From Streptomyces sp. NRRL S-118 (lineage in GTDB: Bacteria; Actinomycetota; Actinomycetes; Streptomycetales; Streptomycetaceae): a stretch of DNA of 11,453 nucleotides. The translations under genes and the position numbers were made by a program. Where the stretch lies: contig NZ_JOBL01000267.1 of the NCBI RefSeq assembly GCF_000716335.1, forward strand, positions 1 through 11,453, given 5' to 3'. A model generated the notes under the pieces. That model ran no database searches. It saw only the letters and a list, made by a program, of their open reading frames with translations, and was not told the origin of the DNA. Positions 1 through 7,885 of the stretch are shown here, in pieces. Numbering within the stretch: position 1 is the stretch's first letter; the number at the start of each line of letters is the position of its first letter.

Positions 1-107
1 TCGCCGCGAGGGCCGTCTGAACGACCGGCGCGCGAAGGGTGCACGTAACGCCTGGGTTCGAAGTCCTCACCTTCGCGGCAAGTGCCCGTGACGCCGGAGA
101 GGAGGGA
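1..107. other. Left edge, downstream of the flavoprotein gene
   Basis: No gene was recognised. CGCGAAGG (31-38) and CCTTCGCG (70-77) form an eight-base inverted repeat with a 31-base loop, a weak candidate for a transcription end of the leftward operon. The loop is long and there is no T-tract, so this is not called a terminator. Confidence 0.3.
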
Positions 108-1085
108 TCATGACGACTCGAGACCGGCAGCCGGGTCCGACGCTCCGGAGCGCCGTCTCCTCCAGAACGGTGTGTCCCACCGCCGCTCCCTCCCGTAACA
201 GATGAGGCGGCCCCTCAAGAACTCGCTGTGGCTCGCCCCGACCAGTCCGGCATAAGCACTCAGAGCGGCGGAGTCGCCTGCCGCGTCGGCGTGAAGGGCG
301 TCGGCCGCCGCGATGCCTGTGGCGAGTGCGGTGATGATGCCCCTCGCGGCGATCGGGTCGGACGTGGTGGCAGCGTCACCCACCGCGGCCCATCCCGGAG
401 CTGCCGCGGGGCTGGTGCACGACGTCGCCGTCCGTACGATGCGCAGCCCGGAAGGCGGGGCTGCCCTTGCGCGCCACACGCGTTGGCGAAGAAGGGTGGT
501 CTCCTGCAGCGCCCCCCACCAGTGGTCTGGCCTGTGGAGCGCCTGCCCGGCGACGAGGTCGGCGTCCGTCATCGCCATGACGAAGCAAGTTCCGGCGGGC
601 AGCGGCGCGCTGTACCACCAGCCGAAGGGCGCCGACTCGATCAGCGAACTCCGGGGCACACCGCGACCCGGCGCGCCGAACGGCAGGCAGGCCGCGAGAG
701 CGACCATACGGTCAGCCCTCACGAGGGTGGCTCCTGCCTGACGCGCCAAGAGACAGGAATGAGTGCGATCGAGGTGCCACCCCGTTCCATAGGGGCTGAA
801 GAGGAAGTCCACCTCATCGAGCGTGTCACCACCCCAGAGCGACTGATTGCCGAAGCACGGGGTGTGGGGCCCGGTGGCCACCGCGTCCAGCACGCCGAGG
901 CGCTCCAGGAGAGGTCTCGCCCGGGACGCCAGGCTTTCACCGGGCTTCCACGGATGTCTGCTGCCCGGGTCGATGATGACGACGGAGGCACCGTGGTGTG
1001 CAAGGGTGATCGCGGCCGCGGCCCCCGCAGGCCCCGCCCCGGCAACGGCCACGTCACTGCACGCACCGGCCCAAGGTTCACTCAT
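108..1085 (-). CDS. LodB-like FAD-dependent oxidoreductase, internally shortened
   Basis: A 325-residue flavoprotein of the FAD monooxygenase/tryptophan-halogenase-like superfamily. Visible features are an N-terminal Rossmann motif GAGPAG (residues 16-21) ending in VVIID, a GWWYSAPL segment (155-162), and the C-terminal FAD motif VGDAATTSDPIAARGI (235-250). In known LodA/LodB pairs the flavoprotein is needed to form the CTQ cofactor of the oxidase, and its position directly after the LodA-type gene supports that role here. The ATG start at 1085 overlaps the upstream stop by one base (TGATG), so translation is probably coupled; the longer reading frame upstream is antisense-quality sequence inside the neighbour. 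Oddity: HLDRT (104-108) runs straight into a segment resembling the later LARQ-GA/RADRMVALAA region. About 75-80 residues usually present between them, including the DATG motif, appear absent. It could therefore be a degenerate copy. Confidence 0.85.
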   Translation of the reverse strand: MSEPWAGACSDVAVAGAGPAGAAAAITLAHHGASVVIIDPGSRHPWKPGESLASRARPLLERLGVLDAVATGPHTPCFGNQSLWGGDTLDEVDFLFSPYGTGWHLDRTHSCLLARQAGATLVRADRMVALAACLPFGAPGRGVPRSSLIESAPFGWWYSAPLPAGTCFVMAMTDADLVAGQALHRPDHWWGALQETTLLRQRVWRARAAPPSGLRIVRTATSCTSPAAAPGWAAVGDAATTSDPIAARGIITALATGIAAADALHADAAGDSAALSAYAGLVGASHSEFLRGRLICYGRERRWDTPFWRRRRSGASDPAAGLESS

Positions 1086-4000
1086 CAGTGCACGGCCCCC
1101 ATGCCGTACACGTGCATCGGCGGTTTCTCCGCGGCGCCGGCGCCGGCGCCGGGGGCCTTGGCCGGCAACGGTGCCGAGAGAAGAGGCCGGTTGGCCGGAG
1201 GCGTCAGGTCCGGCAGCGGACAACCCGCAGCGATCCAGTTGATGGTGATCTCGCGGCCGGTCATCCCCGTCCCGGGCACCACGCCGGCGTAGGCCCTGCC
1301 CATGCTGGTCGACGGTGCGAGAAGGCCGAGGAAGGCGCTCTCCTCCGGGCGGCCGGGTGAGACGAGCTCGTTGCCCAGGTGGGCGACGGCGCTCAGGAGG
1401 AACACCGTGGGCTGGGTGAACCACCAGGCGACCGACTCGTGCCTGGTGCGGGTCGGGTCGCCGGGGTCGGGGCCGGTGATGCGGATGCCGGTGTGGGCGA
1501 CCGAACCCGTCTGCCGCGGGCGCAGCGTGTCGACCAACCGGATCATTGCCTGCAGCGGTGAGAGGTGAGGGTGACCGTCGGGGGGAAGGGCGAGTGAACG
1601 AGTCCACTCGCGCCACAGCTCGAGCTCGCTCTCCTCGAAGACTTTGTACATGGGCCCGGAGAACGTGGTCAGTTCGAAGAAGGGGCTCTTCTCCGGTTCC
1701 CCCGGCACGATCAGTCCCGACTCCTGGAGCTCCAGCAGAAGACCGAGAGGGTCGAGGAACCAGTCGTTGATCGTGTTGCCTCCGAGCCGCTTGTCGTGGT
1801 GGTTCATGCGGGCGAAGGGAGCCTTGCGCTCGATCAGGCCGATCAGCCGCTCCTGCGGTGTCGGCCGGTCGGCCACCAGAGCTCTGAGGTCATCGGACAG
1901 GGTGCCGACGATGAGGAAGGCCACATAGCCGTCCCAGATGCGTCGCCAGTGCTCCTGTACGGCTTCATCTCCGCCGCTCTCGTGCACCTTGTCCAGGTAG
2001 AGCATGACCGCATCGCGGGCCTTGGCACCGTGACCCGCCGCCGCATTGTCGATGCCGATGTGCATCCTGTAGAACTGCGAATTGATGCCGTGATAGTCCA
2101 GCAGCCGCACGACCGGCACGATCTCCAGAACGTTCCACTCCAGTTGCAGTGTCATTCCGAGCAGTTCCGGAAAGAAGCGCTGGGAATGCTGGGAGATGGC
2201 CAATTGGAACACGCTGGCCGTGTACGCCGAATCAAGCATCTCCGGGAGCATGGCGAACTGGTAGGAGTCGACCGGTGGAAGGTACAGGCCCACACTGTGC
2301 AACAGATCGGCATAGAGGTTGGAATGGTTCAGGGCGGGATCACCGCCGCCGATCTCGTCGATCCAGATGGAGAACAGCAGTGAATGGACCTCGTCGATCG
2401 GCCCCAGGGGAGTGATGTTGCGCAACCAGGCGCCGTCCAGAAGGTTGAACGGCGCGAATTGACGGATCCGCTCGATGACGTCGCTACGGGTACGGAGCGG
2501 GTCGAGTGCGGGGTCTGCGTTCTCCACCCGTTCCACGATGTTCGTGTAGATGAGCTGCAGCCGTGCTTCGAATGCGTCACGGGTGTAGCGGAACGGACGC
2601 AGCATCAGCGGGAACAAGGGGTCGGTGGTCTGTGCTGCCCGGGCCTGGGCCAGCACCGCCTCCGCGTAGCGCTGGGCAGCATCCGCCTGCTCGGGGTACC
2701 GGTCGGGGTGTTGGAGCATGTGGAACCAGTCACGGTCGCCGAGTCCGACGTGCTCCGCGCGTTCGGTTTCGACCAGCATGGTTTCGCCCGACGTACCGGT
2801 ACGGGACACGACGAAGCCGAGGCTGCTCCATTTCTCGACCATCTCGTTGTCTCCGGCGTGCGCGCGCAGCAGGGTCCAGCGCTCGGCGACCCTGTCGAGG
2901 TACTGTTGCTCGTTCTCGCCCGGCAGCGGATCGAGTTGCGGAGGGTAGACCGGCTGGACGCCGACGCCACGCGCCCATGGCCTGCGGTACACACTGAGCT
3001 CGGTGGGCTCCCAATGGGCCTCCGCCGTGCTGATGAGCCGCCGGTACTGCTCCTCGGGCAGGACGTCGTCCGGGCGTTGAGCCGGCCACCAGTGCGTATG
3101 GCACTCGTAGAAGTCGGCGTGCCACGGCACGGCCATATGCTTGGTGACATCTCCGGCCCGAAGGTCCTCACGCAGGCGGAACGGTTCCGACCAGGTCGAC
3201 GGCTCAGCGGCGATGTACGTCATCTCGATGCCTGGGAAGAACGACGCCCCGACACATGCCTCGAGGGAAGCCCGGACCAGCGCGTGCGGTTGCTCGGCAA
3301 GAGGGAGGTCGCTGAGCGGAACCGCTTCGACCGGGCCCGTGCCGTCGGCGATGAATTCGCCTGCGGCCCATCGGCGCATTTGTTCGTACTGTCCCGGCAG
3401 GAGTGACGTCCAGGTGCGGGGCTTGCCGTCGGTCGGAGCTCCGTCGTCCCCCGCGAGCTGTGGCATGAAGGCGTAGTTGGCCTGGGTCACGTCCTCCGCG
3501 CCGGGCGTGCGCAGCCGGTCGAAGACCGCCTTCCTGACGCCCGAGTCCTCCGGGGCGTTCGATGCCAGGCGGGAAAGGAGGCCGGGGTTCAGGAAATCGC
3601 CCTGCGTGCCCCGGCCGTGCCCTCGCAGAGCGTTCCTGTTCACCCATGAGTAGCCATGGATGCGTTCCAGCAGTGGGCGGATGTCACGGGTGAACGACAC
3701 CTCGCCGGCCTGCGGCAGCCGGCCGGTGCGCTCGGCGACATCGCGGGCGACGTCGTACAGGGTCACGAGATTCGACGTGTCGGGTGAGAAGTCGGGTGGA
3801 GCGACGATCACCCAGGCGGGCCTCACGGGAACCGTGCGGTGCTCGCCGACACGCACGGTAGCCGTGACCGGTCCGTCGGAGGTGTCGTCGTACCAGTGGT
3901 CGTTGTTCGCGTAGTGGGTCAGAGGGTTGTCCGGTTTCACGGAGGCCGCCTGCCCGAAGCCGCCCAGGACGAGGAGCCGCCCCGCCTCGTCGGTCCGCAG

Positions 4001-4480
4001 CTCCCCGAGGGGGACCGGCTTCCCGAGAAAGGTCCCGGTGTCGAACTGGGCGTCCGTGCCATCCGCGTCCGGGCCCTTGACCCGTCGCGGCCCCGGCGTG
4101 ATCATCAGCGTCGCACGCGCCTGCGGATCCGCCGGATCGACGTGCTGATTACGCCGGTTCTCCAGGGATACCGACTGATAGAATCGCCCGCGGAACTGGA
4201 ACCACGCCGCTTTGGTATTGGACAGCTCGACCGACCATTCCACGTCTGCATCGGCAGCCGACACCTCGCCGAGGACATTGCCGTCCTTGTCGAACGCATA
4301 GACACGAAAGCGTGCGGCCTGGCGCTTGATCCGTCCTTCGGGATCTTTGAAACCACCCTCCGGACGGACCGGGATGCCCGGTGACTCCGGCCCGACGAAG
4401 TACGCGTCCGGGCTGTTGCCGACTCGTGCGACGCCGACCGTCGGATGGATTTCGCAATAGGCGATCTCGTCAGGATTCAA
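1085..4480 (-). CDS. LodA/GoxA-type CTQ oxidase fused to a heme-oxygenase-like diiron (HDO) domain
   Basis: A 1131-residue protein; LodA/GoxA enzymes are usually about 650-750 residues. Residues 1-580 are the quinoprotein oxidase domain. It opens with the family signature EIHPTVGVARVGNS (10-23). It carries the candidate CTQ Cys409 in ACVGASFFPGIE, with partner Trp candidates W453 (PWHADF) or W464/W465 (HWWPAQRPDD). Family members oxidatively deaminate amines or amino acids (lysine, glycine), releasing H2O2 and ammonia. Residues about 660-960 look like an iron-containing redox enzyme (HDO fold): E709 (WIDE), H719 (LNH), E781, then H807-x3-D811-x5-H817 (HIGIDN...GH). A segment with GPMYKVF (942-948) follows, then a poorly recognised region and an Ala/Gly/Pro-rich tail. 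No signal peptide or heme-binding CxxCH was seen. The start chosen is TTG at 4480, which has a good RBS; the ATG at 4588 would add 36 residues and has none. Confidence 0.88.
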   Translation of the reverse strand: MNPDEIAYCEIHPTVGVARVGNSPDAYFVGPESPGIPVRPEGGFKDPEGRIKRQAARFRVYAFDKDGNVLGEVSAADADVEWSVELSNTKAAWFQFRGRFYQSVSLENRRNQHVDPADPQARATLMITPGPRRVKGPDADGTDAQFDTGTFLGKPVPLGELRTDEAGRLLVLGGFGQAASVKPDNPLTHYANNDHWYDDTSDGPVTATVRVGEHRTVPVRPAWVIVAPPDFSPDTSNLVTLYDVARDVAERTGRLPQAGEVSFTRDIRPLLERIHGYSWVNRNALRGHGRGTQGDFLNPGLLSRLASNAPEDSGVRKAVFDRLRTPGAEDVTQANYAFMPQLAGDDGAPTDGKPRTWTSLLPGQYEQMRRWAAGEFIADGTGPVEAVPLSDLPLAEQPHALVRASLEACVGASFFPGIEMTYIAAEPSTWSEPFRLREDLRAGDVTKHMAVPWHADFYECHTHWWPAQRPDDVLPEEQYRRLISTAEAHWEPTELSVYRRPWARGVGVQPVYPPQLDPLPGENEQQYLDRVAERWTLLRAHAGDNEMVEKWSSLGFVVSRTGTSGETMLVETERAEHVGLGDRDWFHMLQHPDRYPEQADAAQRYAEAVLAQARAAQTTDPLFPLMLRPFRYTRDAFEARLQLIYTNIVERVENADPALDPLRTRSDVIERIRQFAPFNLLDGAWLRNITPLGPIDEVHSLLFSIWIDEIGGGDPALNHSNLYADLLHSVGLYLPPVDSYQFAMLPEMLDSAYTASVFQLAISQHSQRFFPELLGMTLQLEWNVLEIVPVVRLLDYHGINSQFYRMHIGIDNAAAGHGAKARDAVMLYLDKVHESGGDEAVQEHWRRIWDGYVAFLIVGTLSDDLRALVADRPTPQERLIGLIERKAPFARMNHHDKRLGGNTINDWFLDPLGLLLELQESGLIVPGEPEKSPFFELTTFSGPMYKVFEESELELWREWTRSLALPPDGHPHLSPLQAMIRLVDTLRPRQTGSVAHTGIRITGPDPGDPTRTRHESVAWWFTQPTVFLLSAVAHLGNELVSPGRPEESAFLGLLAPSTSMGRAYAGVVPGTGMTGREITINWIAAGCPLPDLTPPANRPLLSAPLPAKAPGAGAGAAEKPPMHVYGMGAVH

Positions 4481-4485
4481 CCAGG

Positions 4486-4490
4486 CCTCC
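4486..4490 (-). promoter_or_regulatory. Ribosome binding site deciding a TTG start
   Basis: On the minus strand GGAGG lies five bases before the TTG codon at 4480. The first in-frame ATG, at 4588, is preceded by a C-rich stretch with no purine-rich site. The TTG start also places the family signature at residue 10, about where LodA-type proteins normally begin it. Confidence 0.6.
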
Positions 4491-4628
4491 GTCAGGAACT
4501 GCGACGGCCGATTGACGCGCAGGCATTCCCCCAGATGCTGCCCAGGGGGTCGTCGCAGAGTGGGCTGGAAACGTCCGCATGGTCGCATATGCGGGCGTCG
4601 GGGGGTTTGTGCCGCGCCGGGCAGGCCA

Positions 4629-4656
4629 ACAGTAGAGATCAGGAGCTACGCTGCAA
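4629..4656 (-). promoter_or_regulatory. Candidate promoter for the CTQ oxidase operon
   Basis: On the minus strand TTGCAG (-35-like, 4656-4651) and TACTGT (-10-like, 4634-4629) are separated by 16 bases. This would give a leader of roughly 140 bases before the TTG start. It lies in the 280-bp divergent intergenic region between the oxidase gene and the methyltransferase gene. That region must also hold the rightward promoter, which I could not assign convincingly. The call rests on hexamer resemblance only. Confidence 0.3.
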
Positions 4657-4760
4657 CGAGGAGGGGAACCTTGCCGGTGTTCACGTCCTGGGAGAAGCCC
4701 TCTCCGGGAAACGGGTACCGGCTGATTCTGTGATGACGGAACCCGATTGGACATGCACAG

Positions 4761-5681
4761 GTGACCTCCTTGTCCGCCGAGCTCCCCCGGGCCGCGGAAT
4801 TGACGATGCAACAGGCGATCCCTCCCTGGCACTTCGCCATGATGAACGACCAGGAGCGAAATCACGCCTATCGGCAAGCGATCGAGACGGCCGTTCGCCC
4901 CGGTGACCTCGTCCTGGACATCGGTACCGGCGCCGGTGTCACGGCGCTGCTCGCCGCTCGCGCCGGTGGTCAGGTCTTCACCTGCGAAAGCAACCTTCAC
5001 ACGGCGTTCCTCGCAGACCGGGTGATCAGCGCCAACGGCTACGGCGACCGGATCACACTGATTCCGCGCTCGTCCACCGAGCTCGTTGTCGGCCGCGACC
5101 TCCCCGGAAAACCGGACGTCGTCACCGCTGAGATCTTCGACTGCGGGCTGATCGGTGAGTCGGCCCTGCATGCCCTCGAGCACGCCCACCGCGAGCTCAT
5201 CTCCTCCACCACGCGCCTCGTTCCCTCCGGCGGCCGCCTCTGGGCGCAGCTGGTGGAGAGCGAGAGCCTCCACGGGCTCAACCACGTCGATGTCGTGGAG
5301 GGCTTCGACCTGCGCCCGTTCAACGTTGCGAGCACGCGCGGTTACTTCCCGCGCCGGATCGACTGTCACCCCCATACCGTTCTGGCTCCCGCGTTCAGGC
5401 TTTTCGACTTCACCTTCGGTGAACCACCCGTTCCCCGCACCCGGCAGCTCACGGTCCCCGTCACCAGGGACGGCATCGCACACGCCGCCGTCATGTGGTT
5501 CGAACTCGACCTCGGCAACGGCATCACCGTGAGCAACCACGGCGCGGGTTCGTGCCACTGGGAGCAGGCAGTGCAAACCTTCCCCGCGCCGGTCACGACG
5601 AAGGCGGGTGCGGCCGTTCGCATCACGGCACGGCACGACCTGTGTGCACTGACCCTCGACGTCGAACGGACACGACTCTGA
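4761..5681 (+). CDS. PRMT7-like protein arginine methyltransferase
   Basis: A 306-residue class I SAM-dependent methyltransferase with PRMT hallmarks. WHFAMMND followed by RN..Y..AI (23-41) matches the N-terminal PRMT5/7-type signature. Motif I is VLDIGTGAG (51-59) and the acidic SAM-ribose residue is probably E76. A double-E loop is present as AEIFDCGLIGE, with E124 and E133 nine apart. A THW-loop equivalent CHWEQAV occurs at 265-271. PRMTs methylate arginine guanidino nitrogens in proteins. They are common in eukaryotes and unusual in bacteria, so a dedicated local substrate is plausible. The gene is divergent from the CTQ oxidase and its stop overlaps the glycosyltransferase start. GTG at 4761 is used; its RBS is weak, and the ATG at 4806 (M16) is an alternative that keeps all motifs. 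An automatic pipeline might call it a generic class I methyltransferase. Confidence 0.85.
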   Translation: MTSLSAELPRAAELTMQQAIPPWHFAMMNDQERNHAYRQAIETAVRPGDLVLDIGTGAGVTALLAARAGGQVFTCESNLHTAFLADRVISANGYGDRITLIPRSSTELVVGRDLPGKPDVVTAEIFDCGLIGESALHALEHAHRELISSTTRLVPSGGRLWAQLVESESLHGLNHVDVVEGFDLRPFNVASTRGYFPRRIDCHPHTVLAPAFRLFDFTFGEPPVPRTRQLTVPVTRDGIAHAAVMWFELDLGNGITVSNHGAGSCHWEQAVQTFPAPVTTKAGAAVRITARHDLCALTLDVERTRL

Positions 5682-6664
5682 TGGACCGGCGCACCGGGCA
5701 AGGGGTGACGGCAGACCCGCGGGTGACGGTGATCGGAGCGACGAGGAACGCACGTCCGGTGACCCGCCTGACGTACGCGTCGTTCCGTCGCCACACTCCC
5801 GAACCCGTTCGCGTGCTGGTGGCGGACAACGGATCCACTGACGGCACGCTCGACGATCTACGGCGGCTCGACTGGGTGACCGTCTTCTCACTGGACGAGA
5901 GGAAGCGCCGTGCCCGGGAGGAGGCGCTGGAAGCGCGCAGGACGCTGCGGAAGCTGAAGAAGAAGATGGATGCGCTGGTCGCCGAGTGCCCAGCGGGGCA
6001 GCGCTTCTTGCTCGAGAAGCTCAGGACCGGAGTGGAGATCGTGCTCCCGACCGACAGCGAGCTCTGCCAGCATTCCACAGCTCTCGACTGGCTCGCGCCC
6101 CAGGTGGACACGCCGTACTTTCTGCTGCTCGACTCCGATGTCGAGTTTCTGGCCCCGGGGTGGCTCAGCGATCTCGTCGACCTTGCGGAAGCCGAGGGGC
6201 TGGCAGCCGTCGGCGAATTCGAACCCGGCCGGTTTCCTTGCCAGGATCGCCTCGCGACCTACCTGCTCCTGCTGCGCACCGACGCATTCCGCGGGCTCGG
6301 CGTCCCCTTCCGCCAGGTTCTGCGGTTCGGCGACCCACGTGAGGAGGAGCGGTGGTACGCGCGTGCACGCCACCATGTTCTTGATCCGTCGGCTTTCGAC
6401 GGCTTCCCGTCAGCGGCCTTCTACGACACGGCAGCCGCTCTCTTCGAGGAGATGCAACGGCAAGAAGTGCCGTGGAAGCCCTTCCCGCCCGGTGTCGCAG
6501 CCAAGTTCCGCCACCTCGGACAGATGTCGTGGTCGGCCGATGCGCACGACGACTACGTCGGCGTCGAACTCCTGCGTGCACACGTGCGGGTGGCCGGCGA
6601 GTATGCCCGTACCCGTCTCAGGGATCAGTACGACGGTGGACTGCCGGGCTGGCAACCCTGCTGA
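5681..6664 (+). CDS. Family-2-type (GT-A) glycosyltransferase
   Basis: A 327-residue protein. RVTVIGATRN (14-23) and VLVADNGSTDGT (45-56) form the nucleotide-sugar-binding first half typical of GT2 enzymes. LLLDSDVEF (148-156) supplies the metal-binding DxD motif D151-S-D153. FRHLG (276-280) may give the C-terminal His seen in many GT-A enzymes. Between these halves, residues 72-115 form a highly charged, basic helical stretch rich in Arg, Lys and Glu, which I do not recognise from ordinary GT2 enzymes. No membrane segment was seen, so it is probably cytosolic. The ATG overlaps the methyltransferase stop by one base (TGATG), so the two are probably made together. The acceptor is unknown; a peptide or protein from this locus is an inference from context. 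Confidence 0.82.
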   Translation: MDRRTGQGVTADPRVTVIGATRNARPVTRLTYASFRRHTPEPVRVLVADNGSTDGTLDDLRRLDWVTVFSLDERKRRAREEALEARRTLRKLKKKMDALVAECPAGQRFLLEKLRTGVEIVLPTDSELCQHSTALDWLAPQVDTPYFLLLDSDVEFLAPGWLSDLVDLAEAEGLAAVGEFEPGRFPCQDRLATYLLLLRTDAFRGLGVPFRQVLRFGDPREEERWYARARHHVLDPSAFDGFPSAAFYDTAAALFEEMQRQEVPWKPFPPGVAAKFRHLGQMSWSADAHDDYVGVELLRAHVRVAGEYARTRLRDQYDGGLPGWQPC

Positions 6665-6668
6665 CACT

Positions 6669-6683
6669 CCGGCCGCCGGCCGG
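6669..6683. terminator. Possible bidirectional terminator hairpin
   Basis: A perfect inverted repeat, CCGGCC-GCC-GGCCGG (six-base arms, three-base loop), lies in the 47-bp gap between the convergent stops at 6664 and 6712. There is no T-tract, as is common in high-GC actinomycetes. Placement is the main support. Confidence 0.4.
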
Positions 6684-6711
6684 GGCGCTGGTGGTGGGTC
6701 CTGCGATGTCA

Positions 6712-7885
6712 TCAGGGGCAGAACGTCGCCCTCAGATCAGCGGCCGCGTGGGAAGGAACTAGAGGCCCGAACAGCTCGAGCCGGCCCAGGATTTCATCCA
6801 CCTCGGCTCCGGACACTTCGACGTCGGGAACCTGCTCGCGCAGGCTGGCCCAGGAGATGAGGAAGACACCTGCCGCTGTGCTGCCGTCCAGATGGGCAGC
6901 CGCGGGCTCCCCGAGGATGCGAGCAGTGAAACGACCGCCGGAAGTGGGCCGGTCGGTACGGCGGTCGAGGGTCGTGTAGAGGTGAACGAGTTGTTCGGCC
7001 TTCGCGCCGATGACCTCCCGCAGTGTGGCCCGGGCGTCCGGGGGCAGGAGGGCGGTGCCGAGGCCCAGCGGTCCGTAGATCCCGTGGAAGAGCCCGATCG
7101 GATAGTGGTCGCGTTCTCGCCCGGGGTCCGGAGGCGGCAGCCCGCCGACCGGCATGCGGAACCTCATGGGCCCCGATCCGCTCCATGAACTGCCGTAGGT
7201 GACCGGGGAGAGCCCCCGCGTCCCGACCGCGGCGCAGTCCTTCGCGCGCATCCGCGGCCCAGTACGACAGCACCAGGCTGTATCTGATGCCGCTCCGTAC
7301 CGGGAGGACGGAATGGAAGGAGCGGTCGGACAATTCCATGAGCGCCGCACGGTTGTGCACCGGCCGCACGCGCACGGCGTCGTCCGAGGAGAACTGCGAG
7401 CGCTGGAGCATCAGCTCTCCCCCTGTGACGGGGGGAGTGGGGGACGCGAACGAGATCACCGCTCGATGGGTCTCGGTGAGGCCGTGCGGTACATCGGTGT
7501 GCGTCCGGATGTACTGCCCCTCCACCAGCTTGTGCGCACTGACCTCGATACGCCGCCGCTCCATCGGACGGCGGAAGACCTCCTCCAGCCGGTCGGCTGC
7601 GCCCAGCAGCATCGCGCTGGTGCAGGTCGAGTCGGCGAAGAGAAGATCCAGGAGGTTCACGCAGCGGTGCTGCTCGTAAAGACCGGTGCGCTCGACGGCC
7701 CAGGAGCCCTGCTTCTCGAGCCAGTCGAGGATGCGGGCGGCGATGTCCTCGTCGAGGAATCCGTCGATGAGAGCGTGCCGATACGGCTCCCGTGCGAGTG
7801 CGGCGGAGCCGGCGCACCGTTCGGGGCTGGTGGGGGCGGAGCCGGATCGGGATGTGGCTCTCGTATCACTCGTCCGGCCGGTCAT
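6712..7885 (-). pseudogene. 2-oxoglutarate/Fe(II) hydroxylase with a frameshifted C-terminal domain
   Basis: The gene starts at ATG 7885, overlapping the upstream radical SAM stop by four bases (ATGA). Residues 1-246 read as a 2OG/Fe(II) dioxygenase of the prolyl-4-hydroxylase-like type. H129-T-D131 is the HxD iron motif, H191 (SFHSVLPV) the distal iron ligand, R201 (GIRYSL) the likely 2OG-binding Arg, and GGELML (155-160) a typical core strand. After about 7165 this frame loses coding character and runs open to 6794. The next frame shows strong G/C third positions, continues as GLFHGIYGPLG and VIGAKAEQLVHLYTTLDRR, and ends with TGA at 6712. That second part resembles the DUF6817-type domain (recalled, not searched). 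The shift lies around 7110-7165. Alternatives are two overlapping genes, with the second starting at an ATG near 7175, or a sequencing error. Confidence 0.6.

Noticed and set aside
54..66. GGGTTCGAAGTCC, resembling a tRNA T-loop
   Set aside because: The flanking bases do not form a five-base T stem, and no acceptor, D or anticodon arm is present around it.
2384..3406. 340-codon open frame on the plus strand
   Set aside because: It is antisense to the well-supported CTQ oxidase gene, with no recognisable domains; long antisense frames are expected in high-GC DNA.
4470..5891. 473-codon open frame on the minus strand
   Set aside because: It covers the methyltransferase gene and the intergenic region on the opposite strand, and its protein has no recognisable domain; the methyltransferase motifs are unambiguous.
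6794..7164. Continuation of the hydroxylase frame to a stop at 6794
   Set aside because: The translation becomes Arg/Pro-rich with poor third-position bias, whereas the neighbouring frame gives a conserved-looking domain.
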